Positions 52,308 through 60,874 of a stretch of 64,000 nucleotides of DNA are shown piece by piece. The DNA comes from Pokkaliibacter sp046614695 (lineage in GTDB: Bacteria; Pseudomonadota; Gammaproteobacteria; Pseudomonadales; Balneatricaceae): NCBI RefSeq assembly GCF_046614695.1, contig NZ_JBKKHQ010000017.1, forward strand, positions 1 through 64,000, written 5' to 3'. The notes beneath the pieces were generated by a model. The model saw nothing but the letters and a program-made list of their open reading frames with translations. It was not told the origin of the DNA and made no database searches. The translations under genes and the position numbers were made by a program. Position 1 is the first letter of the stretch, and every line of letters begins with the position of its first letter.

Positions 52308-53798
52308 ATGGCGATAGGCGTATGGATTAGCCTGCTTTTATATTTTGGACTCATGATTGCGATCGGCTTTTATGCCTGGCGCAAATCCACATCCTCTTCT
52401 GAAGAATACATGCTGGGTGGCCGTAACCTGAGCCCCTCGGTAGCGGCACTTTCTGCTGGCGCCTCGGACATGAGCGGCTGGCTGCTGCTGGGTTTACCGG
52501 GCGCCCTGTTTGCCACCGGACTGGTGGAAGCCTGGATCGGCATCGGCTTGTTTGTGGGTGCCTTTGTTAACTGGATTATCGTCGCGCCCCGGCTTCGTGA
52601 GCAGACCGAACGTTACGATAACAGCCTGACCATTCCCCAGTTTCTTGCTAACCGTTTCCCGACCCGGGCGCAGGCGCTGCGTACCGTCTCGGCGATCATC
52701 ATCGTCATCTTCTTTGCGGTGTATACCGCCTCAGGTCTGGTCGCGGGCGGTAAGCTCTTTACCAGTGCCTTTGGTGATCTGATCAATATTGGTTCGATGA
52801 GTGACTACAGCGTTGGTATCTGGCTGACGCTGGCGATTGTGCTGACCTATACCGTTATCGGAGGTTTCCTGGCTGTGAGCCTGACGGACTTTGTGCAGGG
52901 CTGCATCATGATGCTGGCACTGATCATCATGCCGCTGGTCGTGCTGTTTGGCAGTGGCGGCGGTGGCTTTGATCAGGCGTCTGAAACCCTGGCGAGCGTG
53001 GACCCTAACTACCTGTCGTGGACCCATGGCCTGACCTTCTTTGGCTTCCTGTCTGCCGTGACCTGGGGTCTGGGCTACTTCGGCCAGCCGCATATCATCG
53101 TGCGCTTTATGGCGGTTCGCTCCGTTAAGGAAGTACCGGCGGCGCGTAATATCGGCATGAGCTGGATGGCGATTTCCCTGATCGGTGCGATCTGCCTGGG
53201 CGTGTTTGGCCGTGCCTACGCAGTGCGCAATGGCCTGAGCGTGGAAGATCCGGAAACCATCTTTATCGTGCTTTCCAACCTGCTGTTTAACCCCTACGTG
53301 ACCGGCTTCCTGTATGCGGCACTGCTGGCGGCGATCATGAGTACCATTTCCAGCCAGCTGCTGGTGTCGTCTTCATCCCTGACTGAAGATTTCTACCGTC
53401 TGTTCCTGCGCAAGGATGCGACCGAGAAGGAAAGCGTGATGATCGGCCGTTTGAGCGTGCTGGTGGTCGGTGTGATTGCGGCGATTATTGCCGGTGACCC
53501 GAACTCCGAAGTACTGGGTCTGGTCAGCCATGCCTGGGCTGGGTTCGGTGCTGCCTTTGGCCCGCTGATTATTCTGTCTCTGACCTGGTCCCGCATGTCC
53601 GGTAGTGGTGCTGTGGCTGGTCTGGTGACCGGTGCACTGACCGTGATTATCTGGATTGCCTTGGGTTGGGATAAGAGCGTGCTGGGTGGCCCCGGCGTGT
53701 ATGAAATTATTCCGGGCTTTGTGGTGTCCTGGATCGCGATCTGGCTGGTCAGTAAATCGACCTACAGCGAGGGCGAGTTCCGCGCACTGTCTCACTAA
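52308..53798 (+). CDS. putP: sodium/proline symporter
   Basis: The 496-residue SSS-family transporter has about 13 helices and the conserved LGGRNLSPSVAALSAGASDMSGW segment near residues 35-58, with the Na+-site aspartate and serines of PutP. It imports proline with Na+ for PutA. The strong ribosome-binding sequence GGGGGAAG precedes the ATG. The gene stands alone and ends in a hairpin terminator. Separation from putA by about 36 kb is unlike the divergent putAP arrangement of enterics. Confidence 0.93.
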   Translation: MAIGVWISLLLYFGLMIAIGFYAWRKSTSSSEEYMLGGRNLSPSVAALSAGASDMSGWLLLGLPGALFATGLVEAWIGIGLFVGAFVNWIIVAPRLREQTERYDNSLTIPQFLANRFPTRAQALRTVSAIIIVIFFAVYTASGLVAGGKLFTSAFGDLINIGSMSDYSVGIWLTLAIVLTYTVIGGFLAVSLTDFVQGCIMMLALIIMPLVVLFGSGGGGFDQASETLASVDPNYLSWTHGLTFFGFLSAVTWGLGYFGQPHIIVRFMAVRSVKEVPAARNIGMSWMAISLIGAICLGVFGRAYAVRNGLSVEDPETIFIVLSNLLFNPYVTGFLYAALLAAIMSTISSQLLVSSSSLTEDFYRLFLRKDATEKESVMIGRLSVLVVGVIAAIIAGDPNSEVLGLVSHAWAGFGAAFGPLIILSLTWSRMSGSGAVAGLVTGALTVIIWIALGWDKSVLGGPGVYEIIPGFVVSWIAIWLVSKSTYSEGEFRALSH

Positions 53799-53805
53799 AC
53801 CTGAA

Positions 53806-53835
53806 CTCACTCAGTGACCTGGATTACTGAGTGAG
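53806..53835. other. inverted repeat after putP
   Basis: CTCACTCAGT (53806-53815) and ACTGAGTGAG (53826-53835) form a perfect 10-base stem with a 10-base loop, just after the putP stop. There is no T-run, and a classical terminator follows 50 bases on, so this could protect the 3' end of the message. Confidence 0.5.
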
Positions 53836-53884
53836 AACGAAGCACGCAGGATAGGCTTTAGCCCGTATCTGTTGCGATCTTCAG

Positions 53885-53914
53885 AAAAACGTCAGCTTAG
53901 GCTGGCGTTTTTTT
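53885..53914 (+). terminator. terminator of putP
   Basis: ACGTCAGC / GCTGGCGT (with one G-U pair) over a four-base loop, an A-run before and seven T residues after. Confidence 0.88.
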
Positions 53915-54049
53915 ATGCTTCGATTTTATCCACAGATGCAGTAGGCTACGCCCCTTCAAAAAATCCGGTGCCGGGATGGCATCGCCTTTCTTACCGCAGG
54001 GATGTGATATGCCACGATACGTTTGGATGGTCAGCTTCACGGAGGAAGT

Positions 54050-54334
54050 ATGTTATTTCGATTAATTAGCCTGCTGTTAGCAGGTGGTGGAATGTATCTC
54101 TTTGTGGAAGACAGCCCGGTCGCGGGCCTGGTCCTGATGGTCGGCGGCGCCATGCTCTTTCTTATATCGCTGACCTCCGTGACTGGCCCTGGTTCAGGCT
54201 CTGGCGCTGGCAGCGTTTATATTAACGATAGCCCTGGCGGTATCTCGTCAGATTCCTACAGCGGCCATTCGGGTGGCTCGTTTGATTCGGGCGGCTCCTG
54301 TGACTCGGGTGGTGGCGGTGGTGGCTGCGATTAA
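54050..54334 (+). CDS. small membrane protein with a Gly/Asp/Cys-rich tail (copy 1)
   Basis: ATG 54050 follows GGAGGAAGT. The 94-residue protein has two short hydrophobic helices (about 3-20 and 28-44). A tail of about 45 residues is made almost only of Gly, Ser, Asp and Cys, ending SFDSGGSCDSGGGGGGCD. The motif GGSCD recurs in the next gene, and the two ribosome-binding regions are nearly identical, which points to duplication. Similar low-complexity tails exist in several envelope proteins, but I do not recognise this family. Confidence 0.75.
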   Translation: MLFRLISLLLAGGGMYLFVEDSPVAGLVLMVGGAMLFLISLTSVTGPGSGSGAGSVYINDSPGGISSDSYSGHSGGSFDSGGSCDSGGGGGGCD

Positions 54335-54386
54335 TCTCTACTGACGCGGGCAAGAGAGTTTCGCGGATAAGTTTCAGGGAGGAAGT

Positions 54387-54719
54387 ATGTCTCTTCGCAT
54401 CGTTACCCCGGTGATGGTGGTATTTAACGGCTGTCTGTTTGCCATTGTTCCTCAGTTGGCTGCGGTGTTAGCAATCGTCACGCTCTTTCTGGTGATTTTA
54501 TGCTTTCCCGGTAAAAGCTTTGTCTCTGGGTTTGGCGTGACGCACAGTTACAACCCTAATGCCTTCAGCGGGCCTGAGGCCTTCTCAATCACTGATGTGG
54601 CGAGCTCTTTCAGCGATGCCGGCAGCGGATTCAGTGATGGCGGCAGTTCCATCTGCGATGGAGGAAGCTCTTTTGATTCGGGCGGCTCTTGTGACGTTGG
54701 CGGCGGTAGCTTCGACTGA
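54387..54719 (+). CDS. small membrane protein with a Gly/Asp/Cys-rich tail (copy 2)
   Basis: The 110-residue protein starts at the ATG after GGGAGGAAGT, has a hydrophobic helical hairpin (about 8-41) and a tail with SFSDAGSGFSDGGS and SFDSGGSCDVGGGSFD. The tail shares SFDSGGSCD with copy 1 while the membrane part has diverged. Serial D-x-G-G/S-C-D units could bind a metal such as Zn2+ or Ca2+; this is speculative. Confidence 0.75.
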   Translation: MSLRIVTPVMVVFNGCLFAIVPQLAAVLAIVTLFLVILCFPGKSFVSGFGVTHSYNPNAFSGPEAFSITDVASSFSDAGSGFSDGGSSICDGGSSFDSGGSCDVGGGSFD

Positions 54720-54770
54720 GCTTGCTGAGAAAGTGATTAATGAGGGATTAACTTCACAGGGAAACAAGTG

Positions 54771-55151
54771 ATGTTACGACTGTTTGGTTACGTTCTGATG
54801 GCCATCGGCGCTGGCGGTATGTACCTCGGCGAAATGGCTGGTGGCGGTGTGATGCTGTTTGTTGGCTTCTTCTGCCTGCTGTTTGGTTTGTCGGAACCGG
54901 GGCTGCCCCGGTCTCGCCCACGTAAGTCGGGGGTTAAGGCGCGCTACTCTTTCGGTGAGGGTGACATTCGGCTTGAAGTTGGGGGGATCAAAAGCCCGGG
55001 CTATGACCCTGATGATGACCGGTATTGGCATAAGGTGGGTGGCGAGGATGATCCTGACGCGGGCGAGCCTCAGGGCGAATGGTATGAGTATCAGAACAAA
55101 CATGACCAGCCGGATGTGCCGCGCAGCATGGAAGAGCATCGCTTTCGCTAA
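54771..55151 (+). CDS. small membrane protein with an acidic soluble tail
   Basis: The 126-residue protein (ATG 54771; GTG 54768 also possible) has an N-terminal hairpin of two helices (MLRLFGYVLMAIGAGGMYLG ...) very like that of the gene at 54050 (compare LLLAGGGMYLF). A hydrophilic domain rich in Asp/Tyr/Glu (GYDPDDDRYWHKVGG) replaces the Gly/Cys tail. The shared membrane anchor suggests that the three genes form a locally duplicated set. Confidence 0.7.
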   Translation: MLRLFGYVLMAIGAGGMYLGEMAGGGVMLFVGFFCLLFGLSEPGLPRSRPRKSGVKARYSFGEGDIRLEVGGIKSPGYDPDDDRYWHKVGGEDDPDAGEPQGEWYEYQNKHDQPDVPRSMEEHRFR

Positions 55152-55278
55152 GGGTGATGCTGTTATCCACAACTTGAGTACGCCAGCGGCGGTCAGCATA
55201 AAGTGAAAAAGGGCGAATGAGTCGTCCCCTGTGCTTAACTGACTCGCTGGCGAATTGGCGCCAGCGCAAGGATGCCGT

Positions 55279-55872
55279 GTGATCATGCTATGGAGTGCCG
55301 TTTTTGCTTTTGTCCTCATCTGGTCGGCGTTAAACCCGGTTGATCGTCCGACCTGGTGGCTTGAAGTCATTCCTGCCTTTATCGGGGCTGCTGTTCTGGC
55401 GGCAACCCGCAAACCCTTTCCTCTGACTACGCTTTTGTATGTGCTGATCCTGATGCATTGCATCATCCTGATGGTCGGCGGCCATTACACCTATGCCAAG
55501 GTGCCGGGTTTTGATGGCTGGTTCGGTAGCGATCGCAATAACTACGACAAGCTTGGGCACTTCTTTCAGGGCTTTATGCCCGCGATTCTGGCGCGGGAGA
55601 TTCTTATCCGCCGTGCCGTCGTTAAAAGCCAGGCCTGGTGTCATGTGTTTGTGGTGAGTATCTGTCTGGCCTTCAGCGCCTTCTATGAGTTGATCGAGTG
55701 GTGGGTTGCCTTGCTTTCGGGTCGTGATGCCGAGGCCTTCCTCGGGACGCAGGGTTATGTCTGGGATACCCAGTCCGACATGCTGATGGCGCTGATCGGC
55801 GCGATCTCGGCACTGGTACTGTTGTCGGCCTGGCATAACCGCCAGCTAAAAGCCTTTCCTGTGACTCCGTAG
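55279..55872 (+). CDS. DUF2238 (YjdF-type) inner-membrane protein
   Basis: GTG 55279 has AAGGA 6 bases upstream; ATG 55285 is an alternative. The 197-residue protein has about six helices and the family stretches GGHYTYAKVP, NNYDKLGHFFQGFMPA and FYELIEWW, with a WDTQSDMLMALIG segment. The function of DUF2238 proteins is not established. Confidence 0.85.
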   Translation: MIMLWSAVFAFVLIWSALNPVDRPTWWLEVIPAFIGAAVLAATRKPFPLTTLLYVLILMHCIILMVGGHYTYAKVPGFDGWFGSDRNNYDKLGHFFQGFMPAILAREILIRRAVVKSQAWCHVFVVSICLAFSAFYELIEWWVALLSGRDAEAFLGTQGYVWDTQSDMLMALIGAISALVLLSAWHNRQLKAFPVTP

Positions 55873-56025
55873 GTGCCCAATACCTTGATTTACCGCTGCT
55901 TTTTACGCGGACACTGATGAACCCGGTTCGGGAAACCGCTATCATGTCGCCCCCATAGCGGCAGCTGCTCCGGCTGCCGCAGGGTGTCGGGCCGCAGGAT
56001 CGCGGAGTTCCAGGAAGGTGCATCA

Positions 56026-56505
56026 ATGAGCTTTGCCGTTGTCAGAACGCTGGTGTTAGCAATCGCTGCTGCGCAGCTCGGTGGCCTCTGGCTGAACAGC
56101 CTGGTGGACAATGCCCTGCATTCCTCCCTGATCCGCTATGATGCCGCGCGCCGGGCGGCGGTGTTTGCCTATGGCGCTTTTGGTAATCAATGCCTGCAGG
56201 ACGATGCGCTGAAGAACAGCCAGTGTCAGGGCTGGGGGTCGATGGCGCAGTCTGAGGCAAACCGTCAGGAAAGCCGTAGTGCCGACTGGTTAAACCATCA
56301 TGCGCAGACACTGGCCCAACTCGCTGCCAATGCGGTGGAGTTAACCAAGACCACACTGGGAATCCCCGTCTCTGGCGGCGTCACCGAAGTACAGGTGCTT
56401 GCCAGCCATCAGCAACAGCCGGTGGGTTTTCTGGTCAGCCAGCAGCAACCCCAGGGCAGCTATCATGATTACGGTATCTGGCTGAGCCGCAAGCCTTCGC
56501 CCTGA
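56026..56505 (+). CDS. exported or membrane-anchored protein of unknown function
   Basis: ATG 56026 has AGGAAGG about 8 bases upstream. The 159-residue protein starts with one hydrophobic helix (VVRTLVLAIAAAQLGGLWL) that may be an uncleaved anchor. The rest is soluble, with a cysteine pair (GNQCLQDDALKNSQCQGW) and Gln-rich C-terminal strands. I do not recognise a family. Confidence 0.65.
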   Translation: MSFAVVRTLVLAIAAAQLGGLWLNSLVDNALHSSLIRYDAARRAAVFAYGAFGNQCLQDDALKNSQCQGWGSMAQSEANRQESRSADWLNHHAQTLAQLAANAVELTKTTLGIPVSGGVTEVQVLASHQQQPVGFLVSQQQPQGSYHDYGIWLSRKPSP

Positions 56506-56675
56506 GCCACTCCTTCTCACTCTGCGCGTACTCCCCCCTAATTCTGTATTCTCTGTCACGCTTCGCTGATCGCGGGGCGACTTCCTTGCTTCTGCCTTTC
56601 TTATCAAAGCGCGCTGTTGCTACACTGCCCCAAGGCCGAAATCCGCTGGCTGGTTTGATGGCACAAGGAGCAACC

Positions 56676-57353
56676 ATGGCATTTCCCCGCTTTCCCCTGT
56701 CTCTGATTCTCGCTTCGCTGATGCTGACCTCAGCGGGTGCGAGCCATGCCCAGACGCTGTCCATCCCGCCCAAACCGGATTCCAACCCGACCTATGCCAC
56801 GGCATCGCGCACGGTGACTCCGCTTTCCGATGAGGAGGTGCGCTTCCAGCGGCAGGCTCTGGAAGCACTGATGGCCAAGTCCCCGGCGATGGTCGATAAA
56901 ATTCAGACCACGCCACAAAAGTATGCGCCTCCCATCCTCTTTGGCCTGGGTTTTCAGCAATTTGAGGCCGCAGGTGATGACAAGGATAAGGCCGAGCAGG
57001 CCATGTTCTGGATGACGGCGGGTTATCTTCGTGCCCTGAGCGATGCCGAAAAACTGGCAGACAGCCCGATTCGCGGACGAATGGAATCCTGGGTATCGCG
57101 TTACCTTGGTCAGCCTTATGCCCAGGCGGTTGGACGCTATCGCGGCGACATGCAGGCGCTGGTCAAACAGGTGACCGCTTGGGATACGACCACTCCGCGG
57201 GATTATCACCCGGGTTGGCTAGGCTGGATGCAGCCGGATGCGCCTGCTCAGGCATTTGCGCTTGAGCCCGAAGCCAAGTGGCCGGCCATCGATGCCAAGG
57301 CTCGGGTGGCACTGGAAAAAGCCGTACTGGCGGATCTTAAGCAGCGTCAGTAA
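56676..57353 (+). CDS. periplasmic protein of unknown function
   Basis: ATG 56676 has AAGGAG 7 bases upstream; the longer frame begins without one. The 225-residue protein has a signal peptide (SLILASLMLTSAGASHA), a proline-rich linker (LSIPPKPDSNPTY) and a helical soluble domain with KAEQAMFWMTAGYLRALSDAE, which is like the start of a small-repeat or Sel1-like helix pair. The family is not identified. Confidence 0.7.
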   Translation: MAFPRFPLSLILASLMLTSAGASHAQTLSIPPKPDSNPTYATASRTVTPLSDEEVRFQRQALEALMAKSPAMVDKIQTTPQKYAPPILFGLGFQQFEAAGDDKDKAEQAMFWMTAGYLRALSDAEKLADSPIRGRMESWVSRYLGQPYAQAVGRYRGDMQALVKQVTAWDTTTPRDYHPGWLGWMQPDAPAQAFALEPEAKWPAIDAKARVALEKAVLADLKQRQ

Positions 57354-57701
57354 GTGTCGCCACGGGGGATTGCGAAGCGGCTGAGAGTAGTCGTGTTGAG
57401 AGTAGAGGGATTCGGCAAGGAGAGGGTGAGATTGCATGGCGACCCGGCGAGGAAGGTGTGGTCGGGTCGCCATGCAGGCTCGGTCAAGCTACCAGAGAGT
57501 TATCAGGGCACCTGAAAGACGTACGCGATGCACCTGTCTGTTTAGTGTGACCGCCGGGGGCTAAGTTCCACCACGGATCACGCCAATTTCAAAATGCGCG
57601 ATGGTTGCGCAATCCATTGAAAGTTCTGCACTTTTGCCTGTCATCAAAGGGGCTGTCAGAGGCCTTGGTCAGCGCCTGACAGCGAGCCCTTTTTACGACG
57701 A
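57354..57701. other. intergenic region with a long inverted repeat
   Basis: No gene is supported in these 348 bases. A perfect 13-base inverted repeat lies at 57434-57475, and a weaker one (GCTGTCAG 57652-57659 / CTGACAGC 57676-57683) could terminate the minus-strand SDR gene. Confidence 0.5.
57434..57475. repeat. 13-base perfect inverted repeat
   Basis: GCATGGCGACCCG (57434-57446) is the exact reverse complement of CGGGTCGCCATGC (57463-57475), with a 16-base spacer. There is no T-run. It could be an RNA hairpin, an operator or the trace of a palindromic element. Confidence 0.6.
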
Positions 57702-58445
57702 TTACAGGTCGAAATTGGTGGGCATCAGCACCACATCCCGAATGGTCACATGGCGCGGACGAGTCAGCATAAAGAGGATGGTGTCCGCCACTTCGCTGGG
57801 TTCAATCAGGCTGCCACTTTCACGGGCTTCCTTGAGTTTTTCTGCGGGCCAGTCAGACAGCAAACCTGTCGCCACCGGGCCGGGAGACACCGAGCCAACG
57901 CGCAGGCCGTGCTTGAAGACCTGACGGCGCACCGTCTGTACAAAGCAATTGATTGCCCATTTGGAGGAGGCGTAGACCGGCTCCCACGGCGTGGGATAGT
58001 GCGCGGCCAGTGAGCTGGTGACGATAATATCGCCGACGCCGCGTTCAATCATGTGAGGCAGCACGTCGTGGACATTCTTCATCACCACGTTAACGTTGAG
58101 GTTCAGCATGCGGTCGATGGCGCTGCTGTCGGCATCGACCAGATCACCACCAACGTAAATGCCAGCATTAGCGTGGAAAATATCCAGCTGGCCCGCCATT
58201 TCCAGAATCCTCGGCAGCAGGGTCGCGCAGGCGGCCGGATCCAGCAGGTCCAGCGGCAGTGCCATCAGCTGATCACCGTGTTTTTCAATCAGCGCTGCCA
58301 TCGCTTGCTCATCACGATCGACCATGATGACGCGGGCGCCCGCCGCCAGCAGCATTTCTGTGCTTGCCAGACCAATACCGGACGCTGCGCCGGTGACGGC
58401 GGCGACTTTGCCTGCCAGAGGGTGAATACCTTGTCCGTTTGTCAT
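57702..58445 (-). CDS. short-chain dehydrogenase/reductase
   Basis: The 247-residue oxidoreductase has the cofactor loop TGAASGIG, an aspartate at the end of beta-2 (MVDRDE) that favours NAD(H), the NAG motif (FHANAGIY), the active-site serine in VTSSLAAHY and YASSK with catalytic Tyr and Lys. The substrate, probably a polyol or secondary alcohol, cannot be told. Divergent from the glutathione-transferase gene. Confidence 0.9.
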   Translation of the reverse strand: MTNGQGIHPLAGKVAAVTGAASGIGLASTEMLLAAGARVIMVDRDEQAMAALIEKHGDQLMALPLDLLDPAACATLLPRILEMAGQLDIFHANAGIYVGGDLVDADSSAIDRMLNLNVNVVMKNVHDVLPHMIERGVGDIIVTSSLAAHYPTPWEPVYASSKWAINCFVQTVRRQVFKHGLRVGSVSPGPVATGLLSDWPAEKLKEARESGSLIEPSEVADTILFMLTRPRHVTIRDVVLMPTNFDL

Positions 58446-58784
58446 TATTTTCTCCTTGAAGGGACAGAAGCCACCGGGGATCTCTGTGGGTGAGACTCAT
58501 CGGTGCTGAGTAAAAGCAGAATGGATTCAGCCTGCAGGGTATTTGGGAGAGATTCCCGCGCAGGCAAGGGGGAAAGGCGTCCTGAGTCGGGCTTTCCGAT
58601 GCTCTGCAATTTACATACGAAACATGAGGATTACCATACATTCTTGTCATCGCCAAGGTCGGTATCACTGCCCGCCTGTAGGCATGGCGATAACCCCTGC
58701 GGCGTGGTAAAAACGTGGCTCGGAATACGATCGGTTACCGGCGAGCCATCGCCGCTTTTCACGCCAGCCTTCAGGGGAATCGTT
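58446..58784. promoter_or_regulatory. divergent promoter region between the SDR and GST genes
   Basis: These 339 bases should hold both promoters. An open frame continues upstream of the GST start, but it lacks a ribosome-binding site. I see no operator. Confidence 0.35.
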
Positions 58785-59399
58785 ATGTTGAAAGTCTTTG
58801 GGATGTTGCAATCGGGCAACTGCTTCAAGGTCAAAATGCTGCTGACCTTTTTGGGTATCGAGCATGAATGGATCAACACGGATGTGATGAAAGGCGAGAG
58901 CCGCACACCTGAGTTTCTGGCGATGAATCCCAATGGCAAGATTCCCAGTGTGCTGCTGGAAGATGGCCGGGTACTGAGTGAGTCCAACGCCATTCTTGGC
59001 TATTTCGCCGAAGATACGCCGTTTTTACCCAGTGATCGTTACACCAAAGCCAAGGTGTATGAATGGCTGTTCTTCGAGCAGTACAGCCATGAACCGAAAA
59101 TTGCCGTGGCGCGCTTTATCAAGGTATTCCAGAACATGCCCGAAGCGCGTAAGGCCGAATACGAGAAACTGTTTGAGGGCGGTTACAAGGCTCTGGACCT
59201 GATGGAAGCAACCCTGTCCAAACAGGATTATCTGGTGGGCGATAGTCTGACCATCGCTGATATCTGCCTCTATGGTTATACCCACGTGGCGGATGAAGGC
59301 GGCTTTGATATGAGCCGTTATCCCGGCATTCGCGCCTGGTGCGAGCGTATCGCCAGCCGCGAGGGTTATCGCGATATGAATGATCAGCCGCGCAGCTAA
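58785..59399 (+). CDS. glutathione S-transferase family protein
   Basis: ATG 58785 with AGGGGAA upstream starts the thioredoxin-like domain MLKVFGMLQSGNCFKVKM. The 204-residue protein shows the cis-proline GKIPSV, the glutathione-binding SESNAI and a helical C-terminal domain with the N-capping aspartate in LTIADICLYGY. It should conjugate glutathione to electrophiles or act as a redox enzyme. A terminator follows. Confidence 0.9.
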   Translation: MLKVFGMLQSGNCFKVKMLLTFLGIEHEWINTDVMKGESRTPEFLAMNPNGKIPSVLLEDGRVLSESNAILGYFAEDTPFLPSDRYTKAKVYEWLFFEQYSHEPKIAVARFIKVFQNMPEARKAEYEKLFEGGYKALDLMEATLSKQDYLVGDSLTIADICLYGYTHVADEGGFDMSRYPGIRAWCERIASREGYRDMNDQPRS

Positions 59400-59448
59400 T
59401 AGTTTTACTCACTCACTCATTAAATCAGTTAGTCGCGCTGATATCAGA

Positions 59449-59478
59449 GCGCCTGCCGGGAAACCTGCAGGCGCTTTT
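59449..59478 (+). terminator. terminator after the glutathione transferase
   Basis: GCGCCTGC (59449-59456) pairs with GCAGGCGC (59467-59474) and is followed by TTTT. Confidence 0.82.
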
Positions 59479-59618
59479 GCTTGATATGTGCGCATTGAGT
59501 CCACAGTGAAGGAAGGTTGCCATTAGGCGGCGTGTCGGGGGTTAACCGGTGCGTCGATATCTCAAAGGCACTGTCACAACCTTGTGCCAGCTGCCTGACG
59601 ACCTCTGGAGACTTCCCT

Positions 59619-60575
59619 GTGACTCGACTTTTTCCCGCACGATCTTCCCACGCTTCGGCGTATCCCGGGCTATCCCGACGCGCTTCATGGCTGATGACGC
59701 TGAGCACCGCGCTCATGCTGATGGCGTCTTTGCTGGCAGCGCCCGTTCAGGCGGCACCGGCGTACACCATCGACAAAATGAAGGACAACGTCTATCGCTA
59801 TACCGCCGGTAACTACCGCTCGGTCTTTATGGTGACCACCGAAGGCATTGTTGTGACGGACCCGATTAACCCGGAAGCGGCAGCCTCGCTCAAGGCGGCG
59901 CTACAGAAAGAATTTAACCTGCCCATTAAGTACATGATCTACAGCCATAACCATGCTGATCACACTCTGGGGGGGGAGGTTTTTAAGGCGGCCGGAGCCA
60001 CGGTGGTTGCTCAGCGTTATGCCGCTGAAGATATCGCCTGGACCAGGTTGCCGACGGCGATGCCGGAAGTCACCTTTAAGGACAAGATGACTGTCTCTCT
60101 GGGCAACAGCTGGGTTGATCTTGAGTACCACGGGCCGAATAACGGCCGGGGCTCCATCAGCATGCGGTTTATGCCCGCCAATGTGATGTATGTGGTCGAC
60201 TGGATTGTGATTGGCCGCATGCCCTACAAGGATCTGCAGGGATATGACATCCACGGCATGATTCGCTCGACGCGCGAAATTCTGGCCGAGCCGGATTTTG
60301 ATCTCTTTGTCGGGGGCCATGCTGAGAAGGGCAGCCGTGAAGATGTTGAGCAGTATCTCGGTTACATCGAGGCGCTTTATACCGCAGTGCGCGACGGCAT
60401 GCTGGCGGGGAAAGACCTGCCGACCCTCCAGCAGGAAATCCGCCTGCCTGCCTATAAAGACCTCAAGATGTACGATGCCTGGTTACCGCTCAACATCGAG
60501 GGGGTCTATAACACCTTTATCAACGACTCCTACTTCAGGTTCCGCACAGACATTCCGGGGCAGGAGAAGTCCTGA
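59619..60575 (+). CDS. exported metallo-beta-lactamase-fold hydrolase
   Basis: GTG 59619 has GGAG 8 bases upstream. The 318-residue protein has a long N-region and a hydrophobic signal segment (LMTLSTALMLMASLLAAPVQA). The metal-binding motif HNHADH, a VDWIVIGRMP stretch in place of the usual GD aspartate loop, and a later histidine in VGGHAEKG follow, all consistent with a two-metal centre. The general form is that of periplasmic MBL-fold proteins next to detoxification enzymes. The substrate is unknown. Confidence 0.85.
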   Translation: MTRLFPARSSHASAYPGLSRRASWLMTLSTALMLMASLLAAPVQAAPAYTIDKMKDNVYRYTAGNYRSVFMVTTEGIVVTDPINPEAAASLKAALQKEFNLPIKYMIYSHNHADHTLGGEVFKAAGATVVAQRYAAEDIAWTRLPTAMPEVTFKDKMTVSLGNSWVDLEYHGPNNGRGSISMRFMPANVMYVVDWIVIGRMPYKDLQGYDIHGMIRSTREILAEPDFDLFVGGHAEKGSREDVEQYLGYIEALYTAVRDGMLAGKDLPTLQQEIRLPAYKDLKMYDAWLPLNIEGVYNTFINDSYFRFRTDIPGQEKS

Positions 60576-60589
60576 TCTCGATTATTATC

Positions 60590-60623
60590 AGCACTCACCC
60601 GGCGCGGTTCGGGTGAGTGCTTT
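60590..60623 (+). terminator. terminator after the MBL-fold gene
   Basis: GCACTCACCCG (60591-60601) pairs perfectly with CGGGTGAGTGC (60610-60620). Only TTT follows, so termination may be partial. Confidence 0.65.
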
Positions 60624-60874
60624 GCGGTTCACTCTGGCAGTCTTATGACGACACAGGCTCAGATGGATTGTTTGCTGCTGTCTTCCTGACGCATTGATTT
60701 CTCATGATGTTTGCCCTGATTACGGGGTTGTGATGAGTTTCTGAGGCCTCCCGCTGCTGAGTGCCAGTTTGTTGGTTGATATTTCCTTTGTATTTTTTGA
60801 TCAGATTGAGTGGCAGAAGTGCGTTTCTTGGTCAGGCTATAAGGGAGAGTATTCAGCGACTCCCTGAGAGGCAC

